Position numbers and translations under genes: made by a program. The notes below the pieces were generated by a model. It did no database searches. It had not been told where the DNA came from and worked only from the letters and a program-made list of their open reading frames with translations. From Avena insularis (Eukaryota > Streptophyta > Magnoliopsida > Poales > Poaceae), in NCBI GenBank assembly GCA_023614405.1, contig CM042690.1, positions 662,540,802-662,604,801 of the forward strand: a stretch of 64,000 bases of DNA, given 5' to 3'. Of the stretch, positions 32,414 to 44,107 are shown piece by piece; the stretch's first letter is position 1, and each line of letters starts with the position of its first letter.

Positions 32414-33131
32414 CTAAGTTTGATGGGGAATCTTATGAGTTTAATTTTTCGAAATTTACTAAAGAACCTTGTGAAGAGGAAACCCATAATGAGGATTTTA
32501 GAGTTGAACAACTTGCTTCTATTTCTCTTGCTCCTAACAATGCTTTGCAGCAATTTATGGAAGATCACGAAAGTGAGATCTTCATGGAAGAAAGGAATGA
32601 GATTGACGGGATTCTCCGTCGTCAACCCAAGATGCTTAAGAATAACTTGCCTATAGAAGACTTGGGTACCACATTGCCACCTAAAAAGGATCCAGCCTTC
32701 GATCTAAAACCTCTCCCTGATGATCTTAAATATGCTTATATTGATGATAAAAAGATATATCCTGTTATTATTAGCTCTAAACTTTCAGGGAAGGAAGAAG
32801 AAAGGTTATTGGAGGTTTTGAAGAAACACCGAGGAGCTATGGGCTATACTCTGGATGATTTAAAAGGGATTTCACCTACTATATGCTAGCATTCTATCAA
32901 TATAGAGCAAGATGCAAAGCCAGTAGTAGAGCACCAACGATGTTTAAATCCTAAGATGAAAGAAGTGGTAAGAAATAAGGTATTGAAACTCCTTGATGCT
33001 AGTATTATTTACCATATTGCTGATAGTGAATGGGTTAGTCATGTTCATTGTGTTCCTAAAAAGGAGGAATTACCATTGTTCCTAATGATAATGATGAGCT
33101 TATTCCCCAAAGAATAGTAGTAGGTTATAGG
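32414..33131 (+). pseudogene. Linker and N-terminal RT region of element E, broken
   Basis: The frame overlapping from 32374 runs to a TAG at 32887-32889 (ending KGISPTIC). It continues with IEQDAKPVVEHQRCLNPKMK and [14 protein letters not shown], the usual text just before Gypsy RT. A further frameshift near 33060-33120 separates this from the main RT frame. Sequence context, not length, supports the call. Confidence 0.65.
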
Positions 33132-34422
33132 ATGTGCATTGATTTTAGGAAATTCAACAAAGTTACTAAGAAAGATCATTACCCGCTTCCTTTTATTGAT
33201 CAAATGTTGGAAAGGTTGTCTAAAAAGACCCATTTTTTATTTCTTGATGATTATTCTGGTTTCTCTCAAATTGCTGTTAAACAACAAGATCAAGAAAAAA
33301 CTACTTTTACTTGCCCTTATGGAACTTATGCTTATAGACGTATGCCTTTTGGTTTATGTAATGCTCCTGCTACTTTTCAAAGATGCATGTCCGCTATCTT
33401 TCACGGTTTCTATGAGGAAATTGTGGAAGTGTTCATGGATGACTTTTCTGTCTATGGAACTTCTTTTGATAATTGTCTGCACAACCTTGATAAAGTTTTG
33501 CAGAGGTGTGAAGAAACTAATCTTGTTATTAATTGGGAGAAATGCCACTTCATGGTTAATGAAGGGATTGTCCTTGGGCATAAGGTTTCTGAAAGAGGCA
33601 TAGAAGTTGATAGAGATAAGGTTGAGTCAATTGAGAAAATGCCATGTCCAAGAGACATCAAAGGTATTCATAGTATCCTTGGTCATGCTGGTTTCTATAG
33701 AAGGTTTATTAAAGATTTTTCTAGGATATCAAAACCCCTCACTAATCTTCTTCAAAAATATGTACCCTTTGTTTTTGATGATGATTGTAAGGAAGATTTT
33801 GAAACTCTTAAGAAGGCTTTAACCACAGCTCCTATTATTCAACCACCTAATTGGAGTTTACCCTTTGAAATAATGTGTGATGCTAGTGATTTTGCTGTAG
33901 GTGCTGTCCTTGGGCAAAGAATTGATAAAAAGCTAAACGATATTCATTATGCTAGTAAGACTCTAGACGCTGCTCAAAGGAATTATGCTACTACTGAAAA
34001 AGAATTTCTAGCTGTCGTCTTTGCTTGTGATAAGTTTAGACCCTATATTGTAGACTCAAAAGTCACCATTCATACTGATCATGCTGCTATTAAGTACCTT
34101 ATGACGAAGAAGGACGCTAAGCCTAGGCTTATTAGATGGGTGCTGCTTTTACAAGAGTTTGATCTACATATAGTAGATAGGAAAGGTGTTGAAAACCCTA
34201 TAGCTGATAATTTATCTCGATTGGAAAACATCTCTTTTGACCCTATGCCTGTTAATGATAGTTTCCCAAATGAACAGTTGGCTGCGGTAGGGGTAAGAAT
34301 GAGCCCTTGGTACGCTGATTATGCTAACTTTATTGTCTCCAAGTATTTGCCTCCAACTTTCACAGCTCAGCAAAGAAGGAAGTTCTTTTATGATTTGAGG
34401 CATTATTTTTGGGATGACCCAC
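33132..34422 (+). pseudogene. Reverse transcriptase-RNase H of element E, cut by insertion
   Basis: A 430-residue frame. RT motifs in order: [20 protein letters not shown] (1-20), FLDDYSGF (~37-44), [13 protein letters not shown] (~71-83) and the catalytic FMDD (101-104). The RNase H region shows [14 protein letters not shown] (~250) and [11 protein letters not shown]. The tail reaches the linker toward integrase ([13 protein letters not shown]). The frame runs on into the LTR of element C, which inserted at 34422. The rest of pol resumes at 54194 after the two nested elements. Confidence 0.85.
34418..34422 (+). repeat. Target-site duplication of element C (cccac)
   Basis: cccac precedes the C 5' LTR and recurs at 54189-54193, where pol of E resumes. 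The right copy is displaced by element B. Confidence 0.75.
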
Positions 34423-35848
34423 TGATACATTGCAAATGTATCTATAATTTTTGATGTTCCATGCTTGGTTTTATCTACTTTCTTATGTTTTGTTCCAACT
34501 TTGGAGTACTTTTCATATGATTTCTTGGACTAACCTATTAATAAGAGCCACAGTGCCAGTTGCATGTTTTCTGCTATTTTTGGTTCCAGGAAAGTCAGAA
34601 AATGAATATTCTCGGAATTGGACGGGACAAAAGCCAAAGTTCCTATTTTACCGGAAGACTCATAGAGCCAGAATACGAGACGGAGGAGGGCCAGGGCCTG
34701 GCCACACCCCCCAGGAGCGGGTCACCCCAAGCCGCACCAGGGCATGGTGTGGGCCCTCCTGGCACCCCCTCGGTCTCCCCTCTCGCCTATAAGAGCCTCC
34801 CGATACCAAAACCCTAAATGATCAATCAGAAATCCATGAAAAGTACCGCAACGCCGCCGCCACCGAAGGGGAGATTCGGGGGACAGAAAGTCTCTGTTCC
34901 GGCACCCTGCCGGGACGGGGAAGTGCCCCTGGAGCCATCTCCAATGATCTCCACCGCCATCTCCATCACCATTGCTGATTCCCATGATGAGGAGGGAGTA
35001 GTTCTCTCTCGAGGCTAAGGGTTCTACCGGTAGCTATGTGTTCATCTCTCTCTATGCATGACCTTATTGAGATCATGAGCTTGTAATCTATAGATCTACC
35101 TTGCTACTCAAGTGCTTTAATAGATCTCTGATCTCCCCATGTGTGTGAAAGTGACAGCGTGCACACCATGGTGGCACTTAGGCTAGAGATTTCAAATACG
35201 TGTTATGATTTATATTTGGAGTTGGATATCTTTATGAAATTGTGGTGTTTGTTGGACTCATCTAGTACTCAAGGTGACAGTGTGGGGTTTTCTAGATGGG
35301 AAAGATGAACTTTGAGGTGTGTTGTTATAGCCCTACCGTGGATTAGAGTGTCCAACCGGAGAGTAGTTCAGCATAGTATCATAAAGAAGAATATATTTAT
35401 ATGAGAGTGTTCACTAGTGAAAGTATGATCCCTAGGCCTTATTTCCTAGCATTGAAACACTGTTTGCTATTAGATCTGTTACATGTTTGCTTGCTTCTAT
35501 CTTTATTTCAGTTTTACTTTAGTCTTTTCTCACGTCAACCACACGCCAGCAAGCTATTTCCTATCACCATTACGACTTATAATTATCCATACCACTTGTA
35601 TTTCACTATATCTTCGCCGAACTAGTGCACCTATACACCTGACAAGTGTATTAGGTGTGTTGGGGACACAAGAGACTTCTTGTATCTTGATTGCAGGGTT
35701 GCTTGAGAGGGGATACCTTTGACCACTTCCTCCCTGAGTTCGATAAACCTTGGGTGATCCACTTAAGGGAAAACTTACTGCTATTCTACAAACCTCTTCA
35801 CTTAGAGGCCCAACAACTGTCTACAAGAATAGAAGTGTGTAGACATCA
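34423..35848 (+). repeat. 5' LTR of element C
   Basis: It starts TGATACATTGCAAATGTATC and ends gtgtgtagacatca. The first ~400 bp are similar to the LTRs of A and the solo LTR, while the U5 half is different. TATA-like box tataagag at 34788-34795. Confidence 0.88.
34788..34795 (+). promoter_or_regulatory. TATA box of the element C 5' LTR
   Basis: tataagag in tctcgcctataagagcctcc, with the same box at 39982-39989 in the 3' LTR. Confidence 0.5.
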
Positions 35849-35858
35849 AGCTATTTTC

Positions 35859-35963
35859 TGGCGCCCTTGCCGGGGAGGTAAGGTAAAAGGTATTCACACC
35901 GGAGGATTAAAGAAGAAGAACCTCCCACGGCAAACGCCTATTTTCTGGCGCCGTTGCCAGGGA
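35859..35963 (+). other. Duplicated primer-binding site of element C
   Basis: TGGCGCCCTTGCCGGGGA (35859-35876) and TGGCGCCGTTGCCAGGGA (35946-35963) are 87 bases apart, and each has one mismatch to the tRNA-Asp complement. The duplicated unit is larger: tattttctggcgcc before and gaggtaaggtaaaaggta after both sites. The first copy is in the normal place, 10 bases after the LTR. Confidence 0.75.
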
Positions 35964-36069
35964 GGTAAGGTAAAAGGTACTCACATCCTTCGGTGTGAGT
36001 GCTCGAAGTTATTTCCTTTAGATTCTGCAATTTTGTCTTTTTGTTTCTTGTTTTCACTAGTTAGGCTTA

Positions 36070-36866
36070 ATGGAAAACAACAACAAAAAATAGAGAGCTT
36101 TATAGTATTTATATTGAGTTAGGACATGAAGTGTTTGAAGAGAAAATTAAAAAACCTATGGAACTTTATTTGCATGCTAATAGCAATATTGTTAGTATGA
36201 ATTCTTTGGACACCATTATTGCTAATGCTATGGAAAAGTCGAAGCTTGGGGAAGCTAGTTTTTATGAAAATGATCTTTTAGTCCCTAAGCATGGAGGAGA
36301 AAGTTTACTTTGATGATACCAAACCTCCAATATATGATGATTACAATGATGAGTATGATATTTCCAGTCCACCTACTATTGAGGAGAAAATTCATTATGA
36401 TTACAATATGCCTCCTATATTTGATGATTATGGTGATGAGAATAATAATGATAGCTATTTTGTTGAATTTACTCCCACTATAATTAATAAAAATGACTAT
36501 GTTTATGTGGGGAGTAGTAATTCTTTTATGCATGTGGGTCATGATAATAATGTTTTATGTGATAGTTATATTGTTAATTTTATTCATGATGCTACTGAAA
36601 GTTCTTATGAGAGAGGGAAACATGGTTTTATGCATCTCAATAATAATAAGTTTTCCCTCTTTATGTTGAAAGTCTTGAAGTTGCACTTGTTTTGCTTTAC
36701 TATGCTTGTTGCTTTGTGCTTTCATAACTTGTTTCTTTACAAGATTCCTATGCATAGGAAGTGGGTTAGACTTAAATGTGCTTTGAATTTGCTTCTTGAT
36801 GCTCTCTTTTACTTCAATTCTTATTTCTTATGTGAGCATCTTCTCAAACTATCATGCCTAACTTAA
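36070..36866 (+). pseudogene. Orphan ORF of element C: acidic repeats plus hydrophobic C-terminus
   Basis: Three overlapping frames seem to be one former ORF. It begins with an ATG at 36070 (MENNN...) that shifts out of frame in an A-run near 36085. It continues in the frame through 36131-36313 (ELYLHANSNIVSMNSLDTII), then in the frame 36291-36866 (191 residues). The last part has a repeated acidic motif, PPIYDDYNDE and PPIFDDYGDE (~12-50), then IVNFIHDATESSYERG. Two hydrophobic stretches follow at ~121-150 and ~163-188, separated by KIPMHRKWVRLKC. I recognise no named domain, and it is not gag, protease or RT. The hydrophobic stretches could be membrane segments. The role is unknown. Confidence 0.55.
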
Positions 36867-39602
36867 AGGCGCTAAAGAAAAGTACTTATTGGGAGATAAC
36901 CCAAAAGTTTTAGATGAGTCTTGGAAGTTATTAATTCAGTAATAAATGCTCCTTATATTTTTTATTTGCTTTTTGTGCCAAGAGTAACCTCTAATGAGAG
37001 AGAAGTAATGATTGGGAAAGTTGCTGTCCCGAAACAGATTTCTATGCTTCACCGTAAAAATTCGTGTAAAATCTCTGTACGTCCTTTTGAGGCGTGAATT
37101 TTTGTGCTTCTGCCCCAGGTTGTTATCTGACTTTTGTTAGTTCAACACTTTTTCATTTAAGCAACAGAAGGTCTTTGAAAAAAATCGTCTTTACCTGCTG
37201 GTCTGTTTTGACAGATTTCTGCCATTATTTGCATTTGCTTCTTGTTGGTTCCTTTTTGAGTTATTTTAGGGAATTGAGCTTTTTGAGGGAAGTGCTACAG
37301 TAGCTAGTGTTTTAATGGAAGTTTTATTGGTGTTAGAACTGAACCTAAAGACTTATTATTTTGAGTGCACTAATGTTGCTAATAAAGATTGTGTGAAGTT
37401 TTTTATGAAGGAAAATATTCAGGTGTATGGAAGGAATGAGTAATGAGATGAAGGATGGACTAAAGCTCAAGCTTGGGGATGCCACGCGTGTCAACCCAAG
37501 AAATATCCAAGAAGTACAAGTGTCAAAGCTTGGGGATGCCCAAGGCATCCTCTTCTTCATCAATAAAAATCCCAGGTTCCTTCCAAACGCTTCATTTTTA
37601 TTGTTTCATGCACAGTTGTGTTGTTCTTGGAGCGTCGTCTTTTTCGTTTTGGTTTTGGTTTTCGTTTGCTATGGTTTTCTTAGTTTTCTGAATAAATTGG
37701 TTGGACCCCCTCTTTCATACATTGGTTTTCAAATAGTTTGGTTTGGTTTGGAAAAGAGTAGGAAAGTTCATGCTTAAGTGGTAAAGAGAGCTTGTTTTTG
37801 ACTGTGGCCTATGCTTTGTCATGCCATTCTTGATATTGTTTTGGCTTTATGCTTAGTATTATTTGTTGTAGCATGAATTTTTATAAACAATTGAGATTGC
37901 TTAATATGCCTTGGATGAATCATGCGTTGTTTTAGCATATTAAAGCATAGTATAGTGGTATTCTCCTTTGATGCTTTATTTGGGTTGACTTGGCGCATGC
38001 TCACACCATGTTATGACTATCTCAAGTCACCTAAGCCTTTATGATCCTTTAGTTTTCAACTTGTAGTATCACTTTATGCTTTAATCAATGATGTTTTGTC
38101 GCTCTGCATGATTATGGCCATTATTACAATCTTAGTTTGTCGCTCCCAGTCTTTTGCTAGCCTCCACAACCAAGTATGAGTTCCACTCATGCATCCAACT
38201 CCTTAAACCAAGTTATTCCAAAGAGTACACCATACCTACCTACTAGCTTATGCTATTCCAAGTATATTCATGCTTTTGTTTACCTTCCAAATTAAACTTG
38301 TTATGAGAAAACTAGTGATTAAATCTCTCATGAACTTGGTGGCAAACTTTACTTTTCTTGCCCTTAATAAACTTGAACCATTGTGTCGTATATGTTGTAT
38401 ATGCTTACACTTATTTGTTGGGAATTAGCAGAACCATGCTGTCATGGGGAATGCTTTCAACATTGCACTTGGTACTTGTACCTAGTTGATATCATGCTCT
38501 TTTGTATATGGATGTCGTCAGTGTGAAATGAAAGGGGAGCTTGTAAGTCCATGGAGTTATGTATATGTGTTAGAGAAACACCTGGACCGCTGGTCTAATC
38601 CATGCTGACATGGTGGAAACCTGCAGCGTAACCATAATGAGCTGTCTATGAAGCATTCTTCTTATAAAAAGGAGTCCTATATTGAGAAAAAAGAGAAAAA
38701 AAAGAGATTATGAAAAGAGGAAAGAGAGAAAAAAGCACCATATTCCCATGGTAAATAAGAAGATTGCTGAGATGCTCGTTGTCTGCTTGCCTTGTCATTT
38801 TGATATGGGGATTCTTCCATATCATCGGGCAAGGGGTACCCCGTTGGCGGTTCTCTATGATACACATGTACTTACAATGACAAGAACTTACCGGTGACTA
38901 AACTTGAGTAGCATGAGGAGCGGCCCTCGTATACAAGAGACATGAGATTCCTGACTTATACTTCGTCAAGCATGTACACCATAGTTTGTTCACTTTAACC
39001 TTAATCACTTCAAGATGCTTATGATAGGGGCAATGAGAGCTAAAAGCTATAAGTACCATAATTTTTGGAAGCTCTTTATGAGACTTGAATCCCTACTTCC
39101 TTCTATGAAGGCCGTTCTTCCACCAATATATTGAGTCTCCACCTTCTATCTTTATGCACCTACTTTGAGAGCATAGTGGCCATTCTTAGTTCTATGTGCA
39201 TTGTCCCAAGACTAGTTGATTGATGCATAGATTTGATATTGCTTGTTTTAAACTATTTGTATCTAGTCACTCTTATGAACTTTGAAGGTGTCCTATGCAT
39301 TTATATTTGCTACTCTATGAGGGACAAGATGATTACTATTATGCTATGTTTTCTTTATGTGAAACAAACAAACGTCTTGCAAAGCATTGTTATTCATGAA
39401 TCTTTTGTTTGTGCCTTTTCATGTTGCATCATAGTTTCTTTGTCTTATTGCTAGAACCTTGTCTTTCATGCTATGATTGAAGTACTATGATCCCAGCTTT
39501 GAATGTTTTACAAATACTTTGATCAAGTCTTTGATGGTGCATGTCACCTAAAAAATTATTCTTTTTTTTTATCACTTACCTACTCGAGGACGAGCAGGAG
39601 TT
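36867..39602 (+). other. Long 3' non-coding region of element C
   Basis: It is homologous to 8865-11526 of element A along its whole length, with small indels. One C-specific insert is a purine-rich tract at about 38685-38738. It includes the two internal PPT-core copies (37469-37481, 37526-37538) and the hairpin (37532-37552). No supported ORF. Confidence 0.65.
37469..37552 (+). promoter_or_regulatory. Internal PPT-like repeats and hairpin of element C
   Basis: aagcttggggatg occurs twice, followed by the hairpin ggggatgcc-caa-ggcatcctc (one mismatch in the stem). It mirrors 9478-9561 in element A. Confidence 0.5.
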
Positions 39603-39616
39603 AAGCTTGGGGATGT
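39603..39616 (+). other. Polypurine tract of element C
   Basis: aagcttggggatgt lies directly before the 3' LTR at 39617. Confidence 0.75.
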
Positions 39617-41042
39617 TGATACATTGCAAATGTATCTATAATTTTTGATGTTCCATGCTTGGTTTTATCTACTTTTTTATGTTTTGTTCCAACTTTGCAG
39701 TACTTTTCATATGATTTCTTGGACTAACCTATTAACAAGATCCACAGTGCCAGTTGCCTGTTTTCTGCTATTTTTGGTTCCAGGAAAGTCAGAAAATGAA
39801 TATTCTCGGAATTGGACGGGACAAAAGCCAAAGTTCCTATTTTACCGGAAGACTCACAGAGCCAGAATACGAGACGGAGGAGGGCCAGGGCCTGGCCACA
39901 CCCCCCAGGCGCGGGTCACCCCAGGCCGCGCCAGGGCATGGTGTGGGCCCTCCTGGCACCCCCTCGGTCTCCCCTCTCGCCTATAAGAGCCTCCTGATAC
40001 CAAAACCCTAAATGATCAATCAGAAATCCACGAAAAGTTCCGTAGCGCCGCCACCATCGAATGGGAGATTCGAGGGATAGAAAGTCTCTGTTCTAGTACC
40101 CTGCCGGGATGGGGAAGTGCCCCCGGAGCCATCTCCATCGATCTCCACTGCCATCTCCATCACCATTGCTGATTCCCATGATGAGGAGGGAGTAGTTCTC
40201 TCTCAAGGCTAAGGGTTCTACGAGTAGCTATGTGTTCATCTCTCTCTATGCATGATCTTATTGAGATCATGAGCTTGTAATCTATAGATCTACCTTGCTA
40301 CTCAAGTGCTTTAATAGATCTCTGCTCTCCCCATGTGTGTGAAAGTGACAGCGTGCACACCATGGTGGCACTTAGGCTAGATATTTCAAATACTTGTTAT
40401 GAGTTATATTTGGAGTTGGATATCTTTATGAAATTGTGGTGTTTGTTGGACTCATCTAGTACTCAAGGTGACAGTGTGGGGTTTTCTAGATGGGAAAGAT
40501 GAACTTTGAGGTGTGCTATTATAGCCCTACCATGGATTAGAGTGTCCAACCGGAGGGTAGTTCAGCGTAGTATCATAAAGAAGAATATATTTATATGAGA
40601 GTGTTCACTAGTGAAAGTATGATCCCTAGGCCTTATTTCCTAGCATTGAAACACTGTTTGCTATTAGATCTGTTACATGTTTGCTTGCTTCTATCTTTAT
40701 TTCAGTTTTACTTTAGTCTTTTCCCACGTCAACCACACGCCAGCAAGCTATTTCCTATCACCATTACCACTTATAATTATCCATACCACTTGTATTTCAC
40801 TATCTCTTCGCCGAACTAGTGCACATATACACCTGACAATTGTATTAGGTGTGTTGGGGACACAAGAGACTTCTTGTATCTTGATTGCAGGGTTGCTTGA
40901 GAGGGGATACCTTTGACCACTTCCTCCCTGAGTTCGATAAACCTTGGGTGATCCACTTAAGGGAAAACTTGCTGCTGTTCTACAAACCTTTGCACTTGGA
41001 GGCCCAACAACTGTCTACAAGAATTGAAGTGCGTAGACATCA
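39617..41042 (+). repeat. 3' LTR of element C
   Basis: 1426 bp, the same length and nearly the same text as the 5' LTR. It ends gtagacatca at 41042. Element B inserted at this border: its TSD atcac covers the last four LTR bases and the first base of C's own TSD. Confidence 0.88.
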
Positions 41043-41043
41043 C
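41039..41043 (+). repeat. Target-site duplication of element B (atcac)
   Basis: atcac at 41039-41043 and again at 54185-54189, directly flanking the two LTRs of B. Confidence 0.8.
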
Positions 41044-41820
41044 TGTCATGGTGGCGTCACGACAGATGCCATGGATAGGCTAGAGGTGGGGACTAATAGC
41101 ACTAGGGGAATCCAGGGAGGGATAGTGAGGTGATTCCTCACATAGAAGGTTTGTATTTGATTCACTTCACAGATTACAAGTGCTCCTCGAGCTGTATTGG
41201 AGAGAGGAGGAAGAAGGTACTCCCTTACTCTCCCTGCTAGCTAGCCCTCAGGAACCAAGTAAAACTAGCCTCTAGAGATCAATCCAGTCAGCTCAACCCA
41301 ATTGAGACCAACCCCTTCTATAGAGGCCCTAGCCCCCCTTATATAGGAGTGGCTAGGTCTCCACTTAGGGCATACGTGGAGGCATATTCCAAGGAATATG
41401 CCTCCTCCCAAAATAGTAAGCCGACCGGGTTGCTTTTCCCCCGCGTCATCCAGGCAGAGGCTACGTGAGCTTCGTCACCTCCGTCGGCCACGCCAAGTGG
41501 TCACCTCAGGCGCTTCGGCTCATGTCGTGCATCGGGCTACTTTTGACTAGCGAGATACCTTCCTTCTCCTAGAAGCTTGCTATGACCTGGATCGTAGTTG
41601 ATCCGGTCACACCTGTTCCTGCATACAAGTTAGATTCATCTATCCGACTTACGGCTTAAGTCGGATGAGACTCCGTTAGGTGGACACCCCTGGTCTGGGT
41701 TACCCTGAGATTCGGCCTGCCTTGAGGTAACTCGGCCAGCATTCGCTTTGACCTTGCCGTACCTCGGCTAACTCGGCCTTTATACCCCGGCGTGACCCTA
41801 CCAGGGGGTATCCCCCAACA
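41044..41820 (-). repeat. 3' LTR of element B
   Basis: 777 bp. On the minus strand it runs from TGTTGGGGGATACCCCC to ...GCCACCATGACA. It lacks about 40 bases present in the other LTR (around 53800-53830). TATA box tatataag (minus) at 41338-41345. Confidence 0.88.
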
Positions 41821-41835
41821 TTAGTCCCCAAAGCT
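41821..41835 (-). other. Polypurine tract of element B
   Basis: On the minus strand agctttggggactaa directly precedes the LTR start TGTTGGGG, as expected. Confidence 0.7.
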
Positions 41836-44107
41836 GGTGCGGTCTTAGTTGCCTTAGCCACTAAGGCCACAACAGGTTCAATTTTACAGAGCTTTGTGCT
41901 CCTTCACCGAGTTACCTCTTATATCGGATCTCATGGGTTTACTTTCCCTTGGCACATTTCAAGTTTTCACTTGCTGGCCGGGTTACCATAATCTCATCCG
42001 GGTTATCTTTCCTTCTCTCGTACGCTTCCCCACGTGGAGTCTAATCATTAGGTTGCCTCATTTTAAGGGCCAGCCATAGTAACCGCTGCAGTAGTTGTCA
42101 GTTATCACTGTAGCGCACCTCACGTCTGGCCTGCCTCCTTGTTAACTGCATCAATGCATCGCGTCATGGGATCCGCTACACCCTGTGGTCCTCCGTATTT
42201 CCTCGGGTTACCGGGCTAGACTCCTGCAAAGGATGGGCCCGGACCTTCTTTTATGTTCAGAACGATGGCACTGAAGACCTGATCCGGCTTCGCCCCTATG
42301 CTCCGGGTCCTCCTAACCCGGAGTTGTGGGACATTGTCCCCAAGAAGCCCACAGTCTTGGCTAACTAGGTCAACAAAAGGTTCGCGGAGCTGAAGGAGCT
42401 CGGGTTGTGCAATGAGGATTCCATGATCACATTCGTCCGCAACCGGATCTCCCCTCTCCACAAACGCACTCACAAGGTGTGCCACATGAGCTGGGGCCGC
42501 GACCCCAACCAGACCTCGTCTTTCGAGCTGAGCAACACAGAAATCTATCGCCGGGTCAAGGCCCTCTTCACCACCCACAAGGACTTCTCCTCTGAGTGGA
42601 CGTGGGGAATTGAGCACTATTGCCGGGATAGGCTTCCTCCCGTGGTAAGCTTCGTGCCACAAACTTTCTCCGAATCAGATCTTATGTCGGTTGCTGCTGT
42701 ATCTTTAACTCTATCGTCTTTTCTTTCCTTTAGCAATTCCTTCAGCAAACTATTGAGGATGGCACCGATCCCACCCTCAAATGTTCGCATGACCGGGAGA
42801 CCTCGGACGACGAAGAACCGGATCAGGAGATGTTCATCCCAATGGCTGACGCGACCAAGCGACCCACTGGTAAACTCTCTTCCATTAGGGATTGGCCCGA
42901 TGATGAAGATGACTCGGATGTTGAGGTGATGGAAGCATTTGACGCTGTACCCCTTTCTTATGCTTTTCTGGCATCAGCTAACCCCGGTGGGCAGATCCAT
43001 GAGGACCCTCCCTTGCTGGGTGACCTCTCGTTGCGCCAAAGAAGAAAAGGGAAGCCGCATCCACTTCATCCTCCGGACCTTCTCAGCCAGCCAAAAAGCG
43101 AAAGAAGTCCGGGGATAAGACTGCCTCCAAGCCTGCAACCAAGGACCCAGCACGAAGGGCTCGGAAGCCCAAGGAGCCGCTGACCTCGGATGCGTAAGCC
43201 TCTTTTTCTCTCTGCCATTTACTTGTTCTTGCATTGTTATAGTTTCTCATCTGACACTATTTGATTCGGCAGGGCTGCGGTTCAGGTCCCCTAGAGTGGA
43301 TCTAGCATCGCTTCGCCGCTCCGACTTAGCCCTTCTCCCCCTCGTGGCGACGATTCACGCCTGCTAAGCCCTATTCCGGAGGGTTCAGCGGCTGCTCCGG
43401 GTTCCAGCCAACCTCGTCAAGAGGGGGGCAACCTCGGAGCGGGGGAGACTGGCCCAGCCAAGGCAGCGGCATCCACCATTTAGGCTCCGCTGCAACCAGC
43501 TACTACCGAGTCTACTTCATTACCTCCTCCAAAGAAGAAAACAGCACCAGCACCAGCATCAGCACCAACTCCAGTAGTAGCAGCAAAAGCAGCAGCAGCA
43601 TCGAGAGCAATGGCAGCGACGCCAAGCCCCTCCGCCTCGTCCGAGTATTCTCAATCTCGGCGAGAAAGCACCCAGGCAGCTCCCAAGGGTAAATCTGCTG
43701 CAACCACTTCCTCCTCTCAGCAGCCCAAAGGCAAAAAGGCCCCTAACGCCACCAGGGCAGCGTCCGTCGAGGCTGGACAGCACACTCTCGCGTCCATGCT
43801 TTCCAAGAAGCCTCCAGCATCAAAGGACGCCCCTGCCGAGCCAGCTAATGCGCAGCAACTCGTTTTGCACACCAACCCGACCCTTGCTCAGGTTGAGAGG
43901 AGGGAAGCACATGCCAAGGGCTTGGTGGCGCCCCACATGCTCAGCGGCGAACGATACCCTCCGACCTTGATCGAGTTCATGAACAACTAGAACAAGGCGG
44001 AGTTCGTCTACAACGACGACCTCCCAGAGAAGTTCGGTCCTACCAAGTTTTCCGCTCAAATGAACACATCCACTAAGGCAATTAACCTCGCGGGTCAGAT
44101 GATGGAG

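Larger units (their letters stand above)
34423..41042 (+). mobile_element. Element C: non-autonomous LTR retrotransposon with an orphan ORF
   Basis: 6.6 kb in all. LTRs are 34423-35848 and 39617-41042 (both 1426 bp and nearly identical by eye, so young). A PBS at 35859-35876 has a second copy at 35946-35963. The only coding region is a broken orphan ORF (about 36070-36866). The 2.76 kb up to the PPT (39603-39616) is the same non-coding DNA as in element A. No gag, protease, RT or integrase is present. The last bases of the 3' LTR were split from its TSD by element B. Confidence 0.88.

Noticed and set aside
41039..41043. ctgtc/cccac mismatch taken as evidence against an intact element C
   Set aside because: After excision of element B the right flank of C reads cccac, matching the left flank. 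The apparent mismatch is caused by the nested insertion.
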